DNA from: Firmicutes bacterium UBA3941
GTDB taxonomy: Bacteria; Bacillota; Clostridia; Caldicoprobacterales; UBA3941
Assembly: GCA_002385665.1 (NCBI GenBank)
Contig: DGDX01000069.1
Location: 20,283 to 28,887, forward strand
Length of the DNA stretch: 8,605 bases
Reading direction: 5' to 3'
The notes beneath the pieces were generated by a model. The model ran no database searches, was not told the DNA's origin, and saw nothing but the letters and a program-made list of their open reading frames with translations. The position numbers and the translations under genes are program-made. Shown here piece after piece: positions 1-4,555 of this stretch (position 1 is the first letter of the stretch; each line of letters begins with the position of its first letter).

Positions 1-45
1 AAGGCAACCAGGTTATATTTGAATATATACATGGTTGCCTTTTTT
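1..45 (+). terminator. Intrinsic terminator of an upstream gene off the left edge
   Basis: A perfect 10-bp stem (1-10 with 32-41) is extended by an inner TATATT/AATATA pairing (14-19 with 22-27) and followed by six T (40-45). This is a textbook Rho-independent terminator for a rightward gene outside the window. The stem starts at the edge, so whether it also serves the leftward dehydrogenase cannot be judged. Confidence 0.85.
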
Positions 46-104
46 ATGTTTTATAGATTAAGTGACCAGACCCATGGCCGGGGCAAAATCCAATTCTGTA
101 CCGG

Positions 105-791
105 CTACAGGCCAATCCCGGTATGGCTTATAAATACCAGGTCATCATCTATTTTAATCCTGCCCTCTATTATATCCAGTATATTGCGGGCAGTTGTTTC
201 CGGGGCACCCGGGGCGTTCTGTCCGCCCATGTCAGTTCTGATCCAGCCGGGATGGACAGCCAATACTCTTATGCCGGCCTCCTTAAGGTGGTTATTGAGC
301 TTAATGGAGTACATATTGAGGGCTGCCTTTGACAGGCTGTATGGATAATCTCTGCCACTCAGATCATTGGCTGCCTCGGATGTTATATTTATAATCATAG
401 GGGATTCGCCACCCTCCATCAGTCCTGCCAAATGCTTTATGAGCATCATTGGGCCAAAGGTGTTGACCTTAAAGGAGGTAATCAGCTCCTCCAGGTCCAG
501 TTCGTTAAACTTCCTGTTCCTTCCCAGGAGGATCCCTGCATTGTTAATTATTACATCCAGGCTTCCCCATTGGCTTTTGATCAAATCCGCACTATGGGCC
601 ATAGTACTCTCGTCTTCCATATCCAACTGGATAATCTTAAGCCTGTTTGAATACTCCTTCTTAAGCGAATCAAGGGCATCCGAATTGCTGTTAGCCCGCA
701 TCCCTGCGGCTACTTCATGCCCCTCCTTTAGAAATAGTTTTGTCAGTTCCAAACCTAATCCTCTGTTCGCACCTGTAACCAGAATCTTCAA
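105..791 (-). CDS. SDR-family oxidoreductase (short-chain dehydrogenase)
   Basis: A 228-residue classical short-chain dehydrogenase/reductase, a cytosolic NAD(P)H-dependent oxidoreductase of unknown substrate. In order, it shows the Rossmann dinucleotide motif TGANRGLG (residues 6-13), an acidic D57 after the third strand, NNAG (83-86), the catalytic-tetrad Asn N110, Ser S138, and Tyr/Lys Y151-x3-K155. The loop PGWIRTDMGG (181-190) follows, as is usual in the C-factor/CsgA-like branch. The length is slightly short for the class (about 250) but all catalytic residues are present, so it should be active. The start is TTG, because AAGGAGG lies 7 nt upstream of it and no ATG fits better. It is divergent from the hemerythrin gene and appears monocistronic. 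No neighbour suggests the substrate. Confidence 0.93.
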   Translation of the reverse strand: MKILVTGANRGLGLELTKLFLKEGHEVAAGMRANSNSDALDSLKKEYSNRLKIIQLDMEDESTMAHSADLIKSQWGSLDVIINNAGILLGRNRKFNELDLEELITSFKVNTFGPMMLIKHLAGLMEGGESPMIINITSEAANDLSGRDYPYSLSKAALNMYSIKLNNHLKEAGIRVLAVHPGWIRTDMGGQNAPGAPETTARNILDIIEGRIKIDDDLVFISHTGIGL

Positions 792-798
792 TGTTAAA

Positions 799-805
799 CC
801 TCCTT
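799..805 (-). promoter_or_regulatory. Ribosome binding site fixing a TTG start
   Basis: On the minus strand AAGGAGG precedes TTG by 7 nt. The perfect site and spacing support the non-ATG start of the dehydrogenase, whose Rossmann motif begins only five residues in. Confidence 0.85.
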
Positions 806-1022
806 GAATCCATATCTACGATATTTATAACCTCTTTGGCGATTAATAATCATTGACCTAATCTATAGCTGCGGTTGGTATAGTGTGTCCGTACTCTTGT
901 TTTCACTCACTCTAATTCTGTTAGCTAAAGATAAGCCTAAGCATTATTGAAAGATTTGCTGTCGAAATACGCATTTCATGTTAATTTTTGTCCAAAATGG
1001 TTTATTATATATGAAATACCTA
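806..1022. other. Divergent intergenic region, no gene
   Basis: This gap lies between the divergent dehydrogenase and hemerythrin genes and should hold promoters for both. I see only weak candidates. For the rightward gene there is TTGACC (853-858) with TATAGT (879-884), but the 20-nt spacing is too wide. There is also an AT-rich TATTAT (1003-1008) without a convincing -35. A small inverted repeat GATTA-A-TAATC lies at 841-851. An open frame from 947 continues into hemerythrin but has no ribosome site and no family resemblance. Confidence 0.5.
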
Positions 1023-1066
1023 AGGTGTTAACCGGATGCCTTAACACTTTTTCCAGGCATATCCGG
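1023..1066 (+). promoter_or_regulatory. Leader hairpin with U-run and alternative pairing upstream of hemerythrin
   Basis: A 9-bp stem (1023-1031 with 1041-1049, one G-U pair) closes a 9-nt loop and runs into five T (1048-1052), which has the form of a small intrinsic terminator. The whole loop CCGGATGCC (1032-1040) is complementary to 1056-1066, with a two-base AT bulge. The transcript could therefore refold into a second stem or form a partial pseudoknot, ending 17 nt before the ribosome site at 1084-1091. It could be a terminator of a short upstream transcript, a leader attenuator or a stability element. The pairings are read directly; the function is inference. Confidence 0.5.
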
Positions 1067-1083
1067 CACCGTAATAAATATTC

Positions 1084-1091
1084 AGGGGAGG
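1084..1091 (+). promoter_or_regulatory. Ribosome binding site of the hemerythrin gene
   Basis: AGGGGAGG lies 8 nt before ATG at 1100. It fixes the start there rather than at the upstream in-frame TTG at 947, which has no comparable site. Confidence 0.85.
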
Positions 1092-1099
1092 TTTTTTAT

Positions 1100-1498
1100 A
1101 TGCCATGGTCTCCATCTTTGTCTGTCGGAATTGAGTTGCTTGATAATCAGCATAAAGAATGGATAGAAAGGGCAGAGGAACTCTTTGATGCCGGGAAAAA
1201 GAATCAGGCCAGGGAATACATAGGAGAAATGCTTGACTTTCTCGAAGCCTATACTAAAAAGCATTTTAGGGATGAAGAAAAGTATATGCGGGAAATCAGG
1301 TATCCGGAGTACGAGGAACAACGTAAGGCCCATGCAGCCTTTGTCGAACGGTTGGCCAAGCTGAAGGCGGATTATAAGGAATCCGGCGGTAATATTTCCG
1401 TAATCGTAAAGGCCAACAGGATTGTGGTGGATTGGCTTATAAACCACATTACCAGGATGGACAAAAAGATTGGTGAATTTGTAAGGGAAAATCAATAG
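1100..1498 (+). CDS. Bacteriohemerythrin, single domain, one His ligand replaced by Gln
   Basis: A 132-residue four-helix-bundle hemerythrin, a cytosolic non-heme di-iron protein that binds O2 and in bacteria is linked to oxygen storage, delivery or sensing. The ligand pattern is H18 (in DNQHKEW), H55 and E59 (HFRDE), H78 (KAHAAF), H116 and D121 (HITRMD). This matches the family spacing, in which H-x3-E is followed 15 residues later by H-x3-H, except that the first His of that second pair is Q74. The site thus has four His, one Glu and one Asp rather than five His. The length is normal for a stand-alone protein, with no fused signalling domain or signal peptide. It is monocistronic, between a leader hairpin and its own terminator. 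It is probably functional; what the Gln does to the second iron is not known to me. Confidence 0.93.
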   Translation: MPWSPSLSVGIELLDNQHKEWIERAEELFDAGKKNQAREYIGEMLDFLEAYTKKHFRDEEKYMREIRYPEYEEQRKAHAAFVERLAKLKADYKESGGNISVIVKANRIVVDWLINHITRMDKKIGEFVRENQ

Positions 1499-1500
1499 GC

Positions 1501-1529
1501 ATAGGTGGATCCTTTCGATCCACCTATTT
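1501..1529 (+). terminator. Hairpin terminator after hemerythrin
   Basis: A perfect 11-bp stem (1501-1511 with 1517-1527) with a five-base CTTTC loop starts three bases after the hemerythrin stop. The T-tract is short (ATTTC), so termination may be less than complete, but position and stem strength argue for a terminator. Confidence 0.75.
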
Positions 1530-1614
1530 CCATGTAAAGATGCAGGATCTGGTACCATAAGTGGATTGGGGCCAATATTTACAATTTATTCATAGTTTAT
1601 TTAAATTTATCCTT

Positions 1615-1620
1615 TATACT
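1615..1620 (+). promoter_or_regulatory. Candidate -10 box for the acidic lipoprotein gene
   Basis: TATACT matches TATAAT in five of six positions inside an AT-rich stretch. No good -35 lies 16-18 nt upstream (ATAGTT is the nearest), so this is a weak call. If used, transcription would begin near 1627 and give a leader of about 97 nt carrying the orphan Shine-Dalgarno sequence close to the 5' end. Confidence 0.35.
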
Positions 1621-1633
1621 AATGGCTGGGTAT

Positions 1634-1644
1634 AAAGGAGGTGA
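1634..1644 (+). promoter_or_regulatory. Orphan full-length Shine-Dalgarno sequence in leader
   Basis: AAAGGAGGTGA is complementary over 11 nt to the 3' end of 16S rRNA, yet no ATG, GTG or TTG opens a meaningful frame at a usable distance; the lipoprotein has its own AGGAGG at 1711-1716. It resembles the STAB-SD elements known from Bacillus cry3A leaders, where bound ribosomes protect the mRNA 5' end. The role here is inference. Confidence 0.45.
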
Positions 1645-1672
1645 GAATCCGCTTAAAAGTTATTGTGAATTG

Positions 1673-1690
1673 GTAAACGTAAGTTTACGT
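1673..1690 (+). promoter_or_regulatory. Overlapping inverted repeats in the lipoprotein leader
   Basis: Two interlocked palindromes share this stretch: GTAAAC-GTAA-GTTTAC (1673-1688) and ACGTAA-GT-TTACGT (1677-1690). They lie 34 nt before the lipoprotein start. They could be a repressor operator or a short leader hairpin. Confidence 0.45.
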
Positions 1691-1723
1691 ACAGTTCAAA
1701 AATAATTTTTAGGAGGGATTTTT

Positions 1724-2044
1724 ATGAAAGGCAGAAAATTGATTGCATCTATGTTAGCTTTTATACTTCTTTTAGCAGTAGGTCTGACAGCCTGCTCTAC
1801 CCCTGCGGAGGGAGATAACGACAGTGCACCTGCAGAGACAACCGAAATTGATACCCAGGATGATGCAGATGCAGATGTCGACGAAGATGCTGACGATGAG
1901 GCTGATGATGTCGATGTAGACGATGTATCCGATGATGATGCAGATACAGAAGCCGTAGAAGATGCGTCGGAAGCTGATGATGATTCCGAAGCGGTAGATG
2001 AAGATTCCGCTGAGGACGCTGCGGAAGACAATAGCGATGAATAA
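1724..2044 (+). CDS. Small, extremely acidic Asp/Glu-rich lipoprotein
   Basis: A 106-residue predicted lipoprotein of unknown function. The N-terminus is a type II signal peptide: a basic start (K2, R4, K5), a hydrophobic stretch of about residues 6-20, and a lipobox L-T-A-C with C24 as the lipidated cysteine, so the protein should sit on the outer face of the membrane. By my count 42 of the 82 residues after the cysteine are Asp or Glu (29 D, 13 E), and no Lys or Arg occurs after residue 5. The rest is mostly Ala, Ser, Val and Thr, so the chain is probably disordered and could bind Ca2+ or other cations. GAT-rich repetitive codons make it low-complexity and prone to length change. AGGAGG lies 7 nt before ATG. 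It is a single gene closed by a strong terminator. Database hits to other acidic tails may be compositional only. Confidence 0.82.
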   Translation: MKGRKLIASMLAFILLLAVGLTACSTPAEGDNDSAPAETTEIDTQDDADADVDEDADDEADDVDVDDVSDDDADTEAVEDASEADDDSEAVDEDSAEDAAEDNSDE

Positions 2045-2052
2045 AAAAATAG

Positions 2053-2079
2053 CTGCGGTTAAATAACCGCAGTTTTTTT
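2053..2079. terminator. Strong, possibly bidirectional terminator
   Basis: An 8-bp GC-rich stem (2053-2060 with 2065-2072, loop AAAT) is followed by seven T (2073-2079). It starts nine bases after the lipoprotein stop. Seven A (2043-2049) precede the stem, so it could also end transcription from the convergent DUF378 gene. Confidence 0.9.
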
Positions 2080-2203
2080 ATATAGAAGTATAGAATATAA
2101 GCTTTTTTATAATCAAGTGGATGAACTTGGGTTAAATGCAACAGCTTTAAGATTGAGCATCATCAAATTCAAGTAGAATACATGGATGCTTTTGATTACT
2201 CGA

Positions 2204-2407
2204 CTATCCTTCCACTCTTGTGCGATCTCTGTCCATAAGAAACTTAATTGAATAAACTCCGGCCAGGCCGACGAGTCCATAGACGATTCTGCTTAACATA
2301 GCATCTTGGCCCCCAAAGATGGAGGCTACCAGGTCAAATTGAAAGAGCGCAATAAGACCCCAATTCAAAGCTCCTATTATGACTAGTATTAATGCTAAAG
2401 CATCCAT
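2204..2407 (-). CDS. DUF378 family small membrane protein
   Basis: A 67-residue integral membrane protein of the DUF378 (YuzA-like) family, widespread in Gram-positive bacteria and of unknown function. The family signature is clear: GALNWGL (12-18) in the first membrane segment (about 3-22), a short FDLVA loop (24-28), and SRIVYGLVGLA (39-49) opening the second segment (about 39-57). The tail is charged (DRDRTR). The start chosen is ATG at 2407. A GTG nine bases upstream is in frame, but it overlaps the Shine-Dalgarno run AGAGGTG, which is spaced correctly only for the ATG. It converges on the acidic lipoprotein and has no partner gene. I see no clear promoter upstream. Confidence 0.9.
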   Translation of the reverse strand: MDALALILVIIGALNWGLIALFQFDLVASIFGGQDAMLSRIVYGLVGLAGVYSIKFLMDRDRTRVEG

Positions 2408-2671
2408 AATTTTCACCTCTCATGTAAATTTTAGGGTAACTGTTCTTTAAATATTGTTGCCAAGTTATCAACTAATATTCATTTTTGAAAATTTAATAAA
2501 TAGGGTACAGGGTAGACATGGGCAAGGCTCTACTATGAAAATCATGGTCATGGCCTAAACCAGACGGGATACTGTTCAGAAAAGGTTTTATATAGATGGT
2601 CATATAGGTTAAGAGTTGAATGAAGGGCTATAGTGGGACCATTGGTTCATTGCAATGAAATATGAACCATC
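2408..2671. other. Intergenic region, no gene found
   Basis: This AT-rich stretch lies between DUF378 and the Spo0E-like frame. Short ATG frames on the plus strand end within a few codons. Apart from the DUF378 ribosome site (minus strand, 2413-2421) and the inverted repeat at 2644-2668, I see no recognisable gene, RNA or convincing promoter. Confidence 0.5.
2644..2668. repeat. Nested palindrome downstream of the Spo0E-like frame
   Basis: GGTTCAT (2644-2650) and ATGAACC (2662-2668) are inverted. Overlapping them is a perfect 14-bp palindrome TTCATTGCAATGAA (2646-2659). It starts four bases past the stop of the minus-strand Spo0E-like frame. There is no T-run in that direction, so an operator fits as well as a weak terminator. 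Confidence 0.45.
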
Positions 2672-2827
2672 CTAGTGTACTTCTTTTTCTCTTTCCACGA
2701 TATGTATAAATGCACATATAATCCTGTCCAGACTTTTGCCGATACTAAGTAGCTCTTCTTTACTGTTACAAGTCTTTAATTCCTCGGTTAATCTATCTAT
2801 TTCTTCTTCTAAATCTACGGTATAAAT
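2672..2827 (-). CDS. Probable Spo0E-like aspartyl-phosphate phosphatase, no standard start codon
   Basis: An unbroken minus-strand frame of 51 residues, read by hand. It forms two amphipathic helices: LEEEIDRLTEELK (about 6-18) and LLSIGKSLDRIICAFIH (about 26-42). This layout and the GKSLDRII core resemble the small Spo0E family, whose S-x-x-L-D motif marks proteins that dephosphorylate Spo0A~P and so restrain sporulation. Here the motif Ser is Gly (G30), and the inter-helix loop is short. An in-frame TGA at 2831-2833 precedes the frame with no ATG, GTG or TTG between it and the conserved region. The best-spaced codon is ATT at 2827, 8 nt after a six-G run. Either a rare ATT start is used, or a single-base indel has broken it: a GTG frame at 2836-2834 would join with one base removed. 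The family assignment is from memory of its pattern. Confidence 0.45.
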   Translation of the reverse strand: MYTVDLEEEIDRLTEELKTCNSKEELLSIGKSLDRIICAFIHIVEREKEVH

Positions 2828-2835
2828 AACTCACA

Positions 2836-2849
2836 CCCCCCTAATTATA
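2836..2849 (-). promoter_or_regulatory. -10 box and G-run before the Spo0E-like frame
   Basis: On the minus strand a perfect TATAAT (2849-2844) is followed by GGGGGG (2841-2836). A start about seven bases past the -10 would fall in the G-run, leaving a leader of only about 10 nt before the ATT. No good -35 lies at 16-18 nt; an inverted repeat AGGCT-T-AGCCT (2857-2867) occupies the spacer instead, which could suit a regulator. Confidence 0.4.
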
Positions 2850-2867
2850 TATCTCGAGGCTTAGCCT

Positions 2868-3045
2868 AGCCTGAATTGGCTATTGATGACATAGATTGGT
2901 GTATGTTTTTGATTTGTTGGTTCCATCTGACAACTCAGAGATTAATCATAGAATTATAAATGTATCCAAAACAAACATACCATATCAGATGTTGTAAGTC
3001 AATTAAAATCGAATATTATATATTGTAGATATATTGCTGCTGAAA
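2868..3045. other. Intergenic region before the XRE regulator
   Basis: There is no gene here. Two spaced inverted pairs are visible, GTATGTTT/AAACATAC (2901-2908 with 2973-2980) and CATCTGA/TCAGATG (2924-2930 with 2985-2991). They interlock rather than nest, so they would make a pseudoknot rather than a simple hairpin. They may be chance in AT-rich DNA. Confidence 0.35.
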
Positions 3046-3061
3046 TGTACAATATTGTACA
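3046..3061. promoter_or_regulatory. Perfect 16-bp palindrome, likely operator of the XRE gene
   Basis: TGTACAATATTGTACA is fully self-complementary and consists of two TGTACA blocks four bases apart. It ends directly before the ribosome site (3061-3069) of the XRE regulator and overlaps a TACAAT (3048-3053) that could be its -10. Autoregulation by the encoded protein is the simplest reading. Confidence 0.6.
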
Positions 3062-3077
3062 GAAGGCGGTGTTATAT

Positions 3078-3389
3078 GTGTATGAGAAATTTGTAGCTGA
3101 GAGAATAGCTAAATTGCGGTCTATAAAGAAAGTTTCTGCTCGTGAAATGAGCCTGTCTCTCGGGCAAAATGAAAAGTACAAAAATCATATTGAAAATGGA
3201 AAATCATTGCCTTCCATGCAGGCCTTTTTTTATATATGTGAATATTTTGGTATAACCCCAAAGGAGTTCTTTGATGAAGGGGTTAGCAATCCATATTTGA
3301 TTAATAAGGTAGCAGAGGATTTGAGCAACCTGGATGAAAAACAGATAAGCAATATATATGAAATCATAAAAGGACTAAAAAACAGATAA
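3078..3389 (+). CDS. XRE/Cro-type helix-turn-helix regulator
   Basis: A 103-residue DNA-binding protein. An HTH_3 domain spans about residues 6-64, with the recognition region around SAREMSLSLGQ (20-30) and NHIENGKSLPSM (36-47), then YFGITPKEFF (56-65). A short helical tail (about 74-101) may serve dimerisation. There is no ligand or peptidase domain. It belongs to a compact regulator type I recall as common in Clostridia, whose members start MYE-x-F. That, and AGAAGGCGG at 3061-3069 with 8-nt spacing, fix the start at GTG 3078. The upstream ATG at 3045 has no ribosome site and lies in the palindrome at 3046-3061. It is monocistronic with its own terminator. Targets are unknown; itself and the DUF4867 gene downstream are candidates. 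Confidence 0.9.
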   Translation: MYEKFVAERIAKLRSIKKVSAREMSLSLGQNEKYKNHIENGKSLPSMQAFFYICEYFGITPKEFFDEGVSNPYLINKVAEDLSNLDEKQISNIYEIIKGLKNR

Positions 3390-3405
3390 AGGAGCATATT
3401 TACAC

Positions 3406-3429
3406 AGCCCGGATTTTACGGGCTTTTTT
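3406..3429 (+). terminator. Intrinsic terminator after the XRE gene
   Basis: AGCCCG (3406-3411) pairs with CGGGCT (3419-3424) across a seven-base loop, followed by a six-T tract (3424-3429). It starts 17 nt after the stop. Confidence 0.88.
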
Positions 3430-3480
3430 GTGTGTACTCTGTATATTTTTACATAAGAATACTTCATCTCACCGGTGAAC

Positions 3481-3510
3481 TATGGTATATTATAGGTGTA
3501 CATATGGTAT
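3481..3510. repeat. Direct repeat TATGGTAT, 22 bp apart
   Basis: TATGGTAT occurs at 3481-3488 and 3503-3510, a spacing of two helical turns, about 100 bp upstream of the DUF4867 start. It could be a paired binding site; in AT-rich DNA chance cannot be excluded. Confidence 0.35.
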
Positions 3511-3538
3511 CAAGTCGATTTACACATTTTTTCTTGTC

Positions 3539-3544
3539 TACAAT
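3539..3544 (+). promoter_or_regulatory. Candidate -10 box of the DUF4867 gene
   Basis: TACAAT matches TATAAT in five of six positions. The nearest -35-like TTTACA (3519-3524) is only 14 nt away, so the promoter would be poor or regulator-assisted. The palindrome at 3550-3569 would then cover the transcription start. Confidence 0.35.
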
Positions 3545-3549
3545 AGTAA

Positions 3550-3569
3550 CTTATGACCCGGGTCATAAG
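3550..3569. promoter_or_regulatory. Perfect 20-bp palindrome, likely operator of the DUF4867 gene
   Basis: CTTATGACCCGGGTCATAAG is fully self-complementary and GC-centred in AT-rich DNA, ending 32 nt before the DUF4867 start codon. The TATGA-N6-TCATA core has the geometry of CRP/FNR-superfamily sites (TGTGA-N6-TCACA) with one changed base per half. Just downstream of a -10-like TACAAT, it is better placed for repression than activation. The regulator is not identified. Confidence 0.65.
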
Positions 3570-3601
3570 GATTTTAATGCTTAAAGAGAGGATATGAAAG
3601 T

Positions 3602-4258
3602 ATGAGTACATTTGAACAGCTGAAGGACAAAAACCCACATGTTACTTGGATCCATGCAGATGATCCCGAATTTGCCCCCTACGGGCGGGTATTGGACATT
3701 GACGTCTCCCCTTATTTAAAGGTGGTTGAAGAAAAGTATGCCGATCTGGGGACAACCAGGGTGGTATACAATGCTTCAAGCCCCGAATTTGAAGCTCTGA
3801 AGGATCTAAACCAGGAAGTGAGCGACAGGGTATTCGGGCAGATGCCTATCCAGGTAGGGTGCTGCTATGGATTCAATTCCGCCATGAATGCTATGGAATG
3901 GCATCACGGCAGTGAGGTCAATGTTATGGCCACGGACACCGTACTCCTATTGGCAACCTTTGATAAGGTAAACCAGAAGGATGGTAAACTAACCTTTGAT
4001 TCAAAGGATGCCGTAGCCGTATTTGTACCCAAAGGTTATGCAATAGAGGTCTATTCCATGGTACTCCATTTCGCTCCCATCAATGTAGATGAAAATGGAT
4101 TCTTTACTCTGGTAATCTTACCTCTGGATACCAATACCCCACTTAAGAGGGAAAGCAGGGATGAGTATCTGATAGCCGTTAACAAATGGCTCATCGCCCA
4201 TCCCGATCTGGGACGTAGAAATGATATTACGGGACCCAACATTAAAATCACATATTAG
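3602..4258 (+). CDS. DUF4867 family protein
   Basis: A 218-residue soluble protein recognised as DUF4867, a family of unknown function that I associate with sugar-catabolism neighbourhoods in Firmicutes. There is no signal peptide or membrane segment. The conserved core is the stretch at residues 81-108, which contains MPIQVG, FNSAMN and WHHGSEVNV, followed by ATDTVLLLA (110-118), VPKGYAIEVY (142-151), LHFAP (155-159) and KWLIAHPD (195-202). H101/H102, E105 and H156 are spaced like metal ligands of a cupin-type barrel; that fold is inference. GAGAGG precedes ATG by 10 nt, and an earlier ATG at 3594 opens only three codons. It lies behind the 20-bp palindrome and runs in the same direction as the DUF4838 gene 297 nt on, with no transporter or kinase alongside to name a substrate. 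Confidence 0.8.
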   Translation: MSTFEQLKDKNPHVTWIHADDPEFAPYGRVLDIDVSPYLKVVEEKYADLGTTRVVYNASSPEFEALKDLNQEVSDRVFGQMPIQVGCCYGFNSAMNAMEWHHGSEVNVMATDTVLLLATFDKVNQKDGKLTFDSKDAVAVFVPKGYAIEVYSMVLHFAPINVDENGFFTLVILPLDTNTPLKRESRDEYLIAVNKWLIAHPDLGRRNDITGPNIKITY

Positions 4259-4280
4259 GAAATCAGAGAGCTATAGGCGC

Positions 4281-4310
4281 AAACCGGTATAACTTAATAA
4301 CAAACTGGTA
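4281..4310. repeat. Near-identical direct repeat, two helical turns apart
   Basis: AAACCGGTA (4281-4289) and AAACTGGTA (4302-4310) differ at one base and are 21 bp apart, just after the DUF4867 stop. It is a possible regulator site for the DUF4838 gene, but its position before a hairpin argues against that. Confidence 0.3.
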
Positions 4311-4344
4311 GGCCGATAACATCAATACGTGATTTCAATAAAAG

Positions 4345-4378
4345 ATGGCCTTGGGTAATGGTTCCAAGGCCATATTTA
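4345..4378 (+). terminator. Probable terminator after DUF4867
   Basis: A perfect 10-bp stem (4345-4354 with 4364-4373), rich in G and C with a nine-base loop, is followed by a short ATTTAT tract. It lies 86 nt after the DUF4867 stop. The T-run is weak, so some read-through into DUF4838 is possible. Confidence 0.65.
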
Positions 4379-4391
4379 TACTCATGCCAGG

Positions 4392-4422
4392 CATATATAG
4401 TCCTGTTGTTGGAGTATATATG
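4392..4422. repeat. Inverted repeat upstream of DUF4838
   Basis: CATATATA (4392-4399) and TATATATG (4415-4422) are exact inverted copies. The pairing continues as TCC/GGA (4401-4403 with 4411-4413) after one mismatch, around a TGTTGTT loop. It lies about 135 nt before the DUF4838 start and is an operator or leader hairpin candidate. I see no well-formed promoter in 4374-4555. Confidence 0.45.
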
Positions 4423-4555
4423 GACTGTGTAGTGCCACCTAAAAAATTGATTATACAATTAGGCTGTGGGACAAAACCAGCTTCTTGTCTTAGGCACAAT
4501 TACCAGGGAAACATTATCCCATCCTGCCTGATTATTAAGAAAGGAAGATAGGAAG

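Noticed and set aside
19..348. Plus-strand frames over the dehydrogenase
   Set aside because: They lie opposite a complete SDR protein with all motifs, and the first begins in a terminator hairpin.
947..1099. N-terminal extension of hemerythrin from a TTG at 947
   Set aside because: No ribosome site; the extension runs through the leader hairpin, and the domain starts at ATG 1100 with a good ribosome site.
1696..2031. Ser-rich minus-strand frame opposite the acidic lipoprotein
   Set aside because: The Ser/Ala repeats are the mirror of GAT/GCN codons in the real gene; the plus strand has the signal peptide, ribosome site and terminator.
1795..2041. Repetitive GAT-rich stretch as a tandem repeat or repeat element
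   Set aside because: There is no regular unit length; the repetition follows from Asp codons in an in-frame low-complexity protein.
3045..3077. ATG at 3045 as the start of the XRE regulator
   Set aside because: It overlaps the 16-bp palindrome and has no ribosome site, whereas GTG at 3078 has one and gives the family's usual N-terminus.
3497..3502. A further TGTACA upstream of DUF4867 as a second XRE site
   Set aside because: A single hexamer is expected by chance in a window this size (another lies inside the DUF4838 gene), and it lacks the paired block.
4345..4551. A 68-codon plus-strand frame between DUF4867 and DUF4838
   Set aside because: Its start lies inside a 10-bp terminator-like stem, it has no ribosome site, and the translation shows no family pattern.
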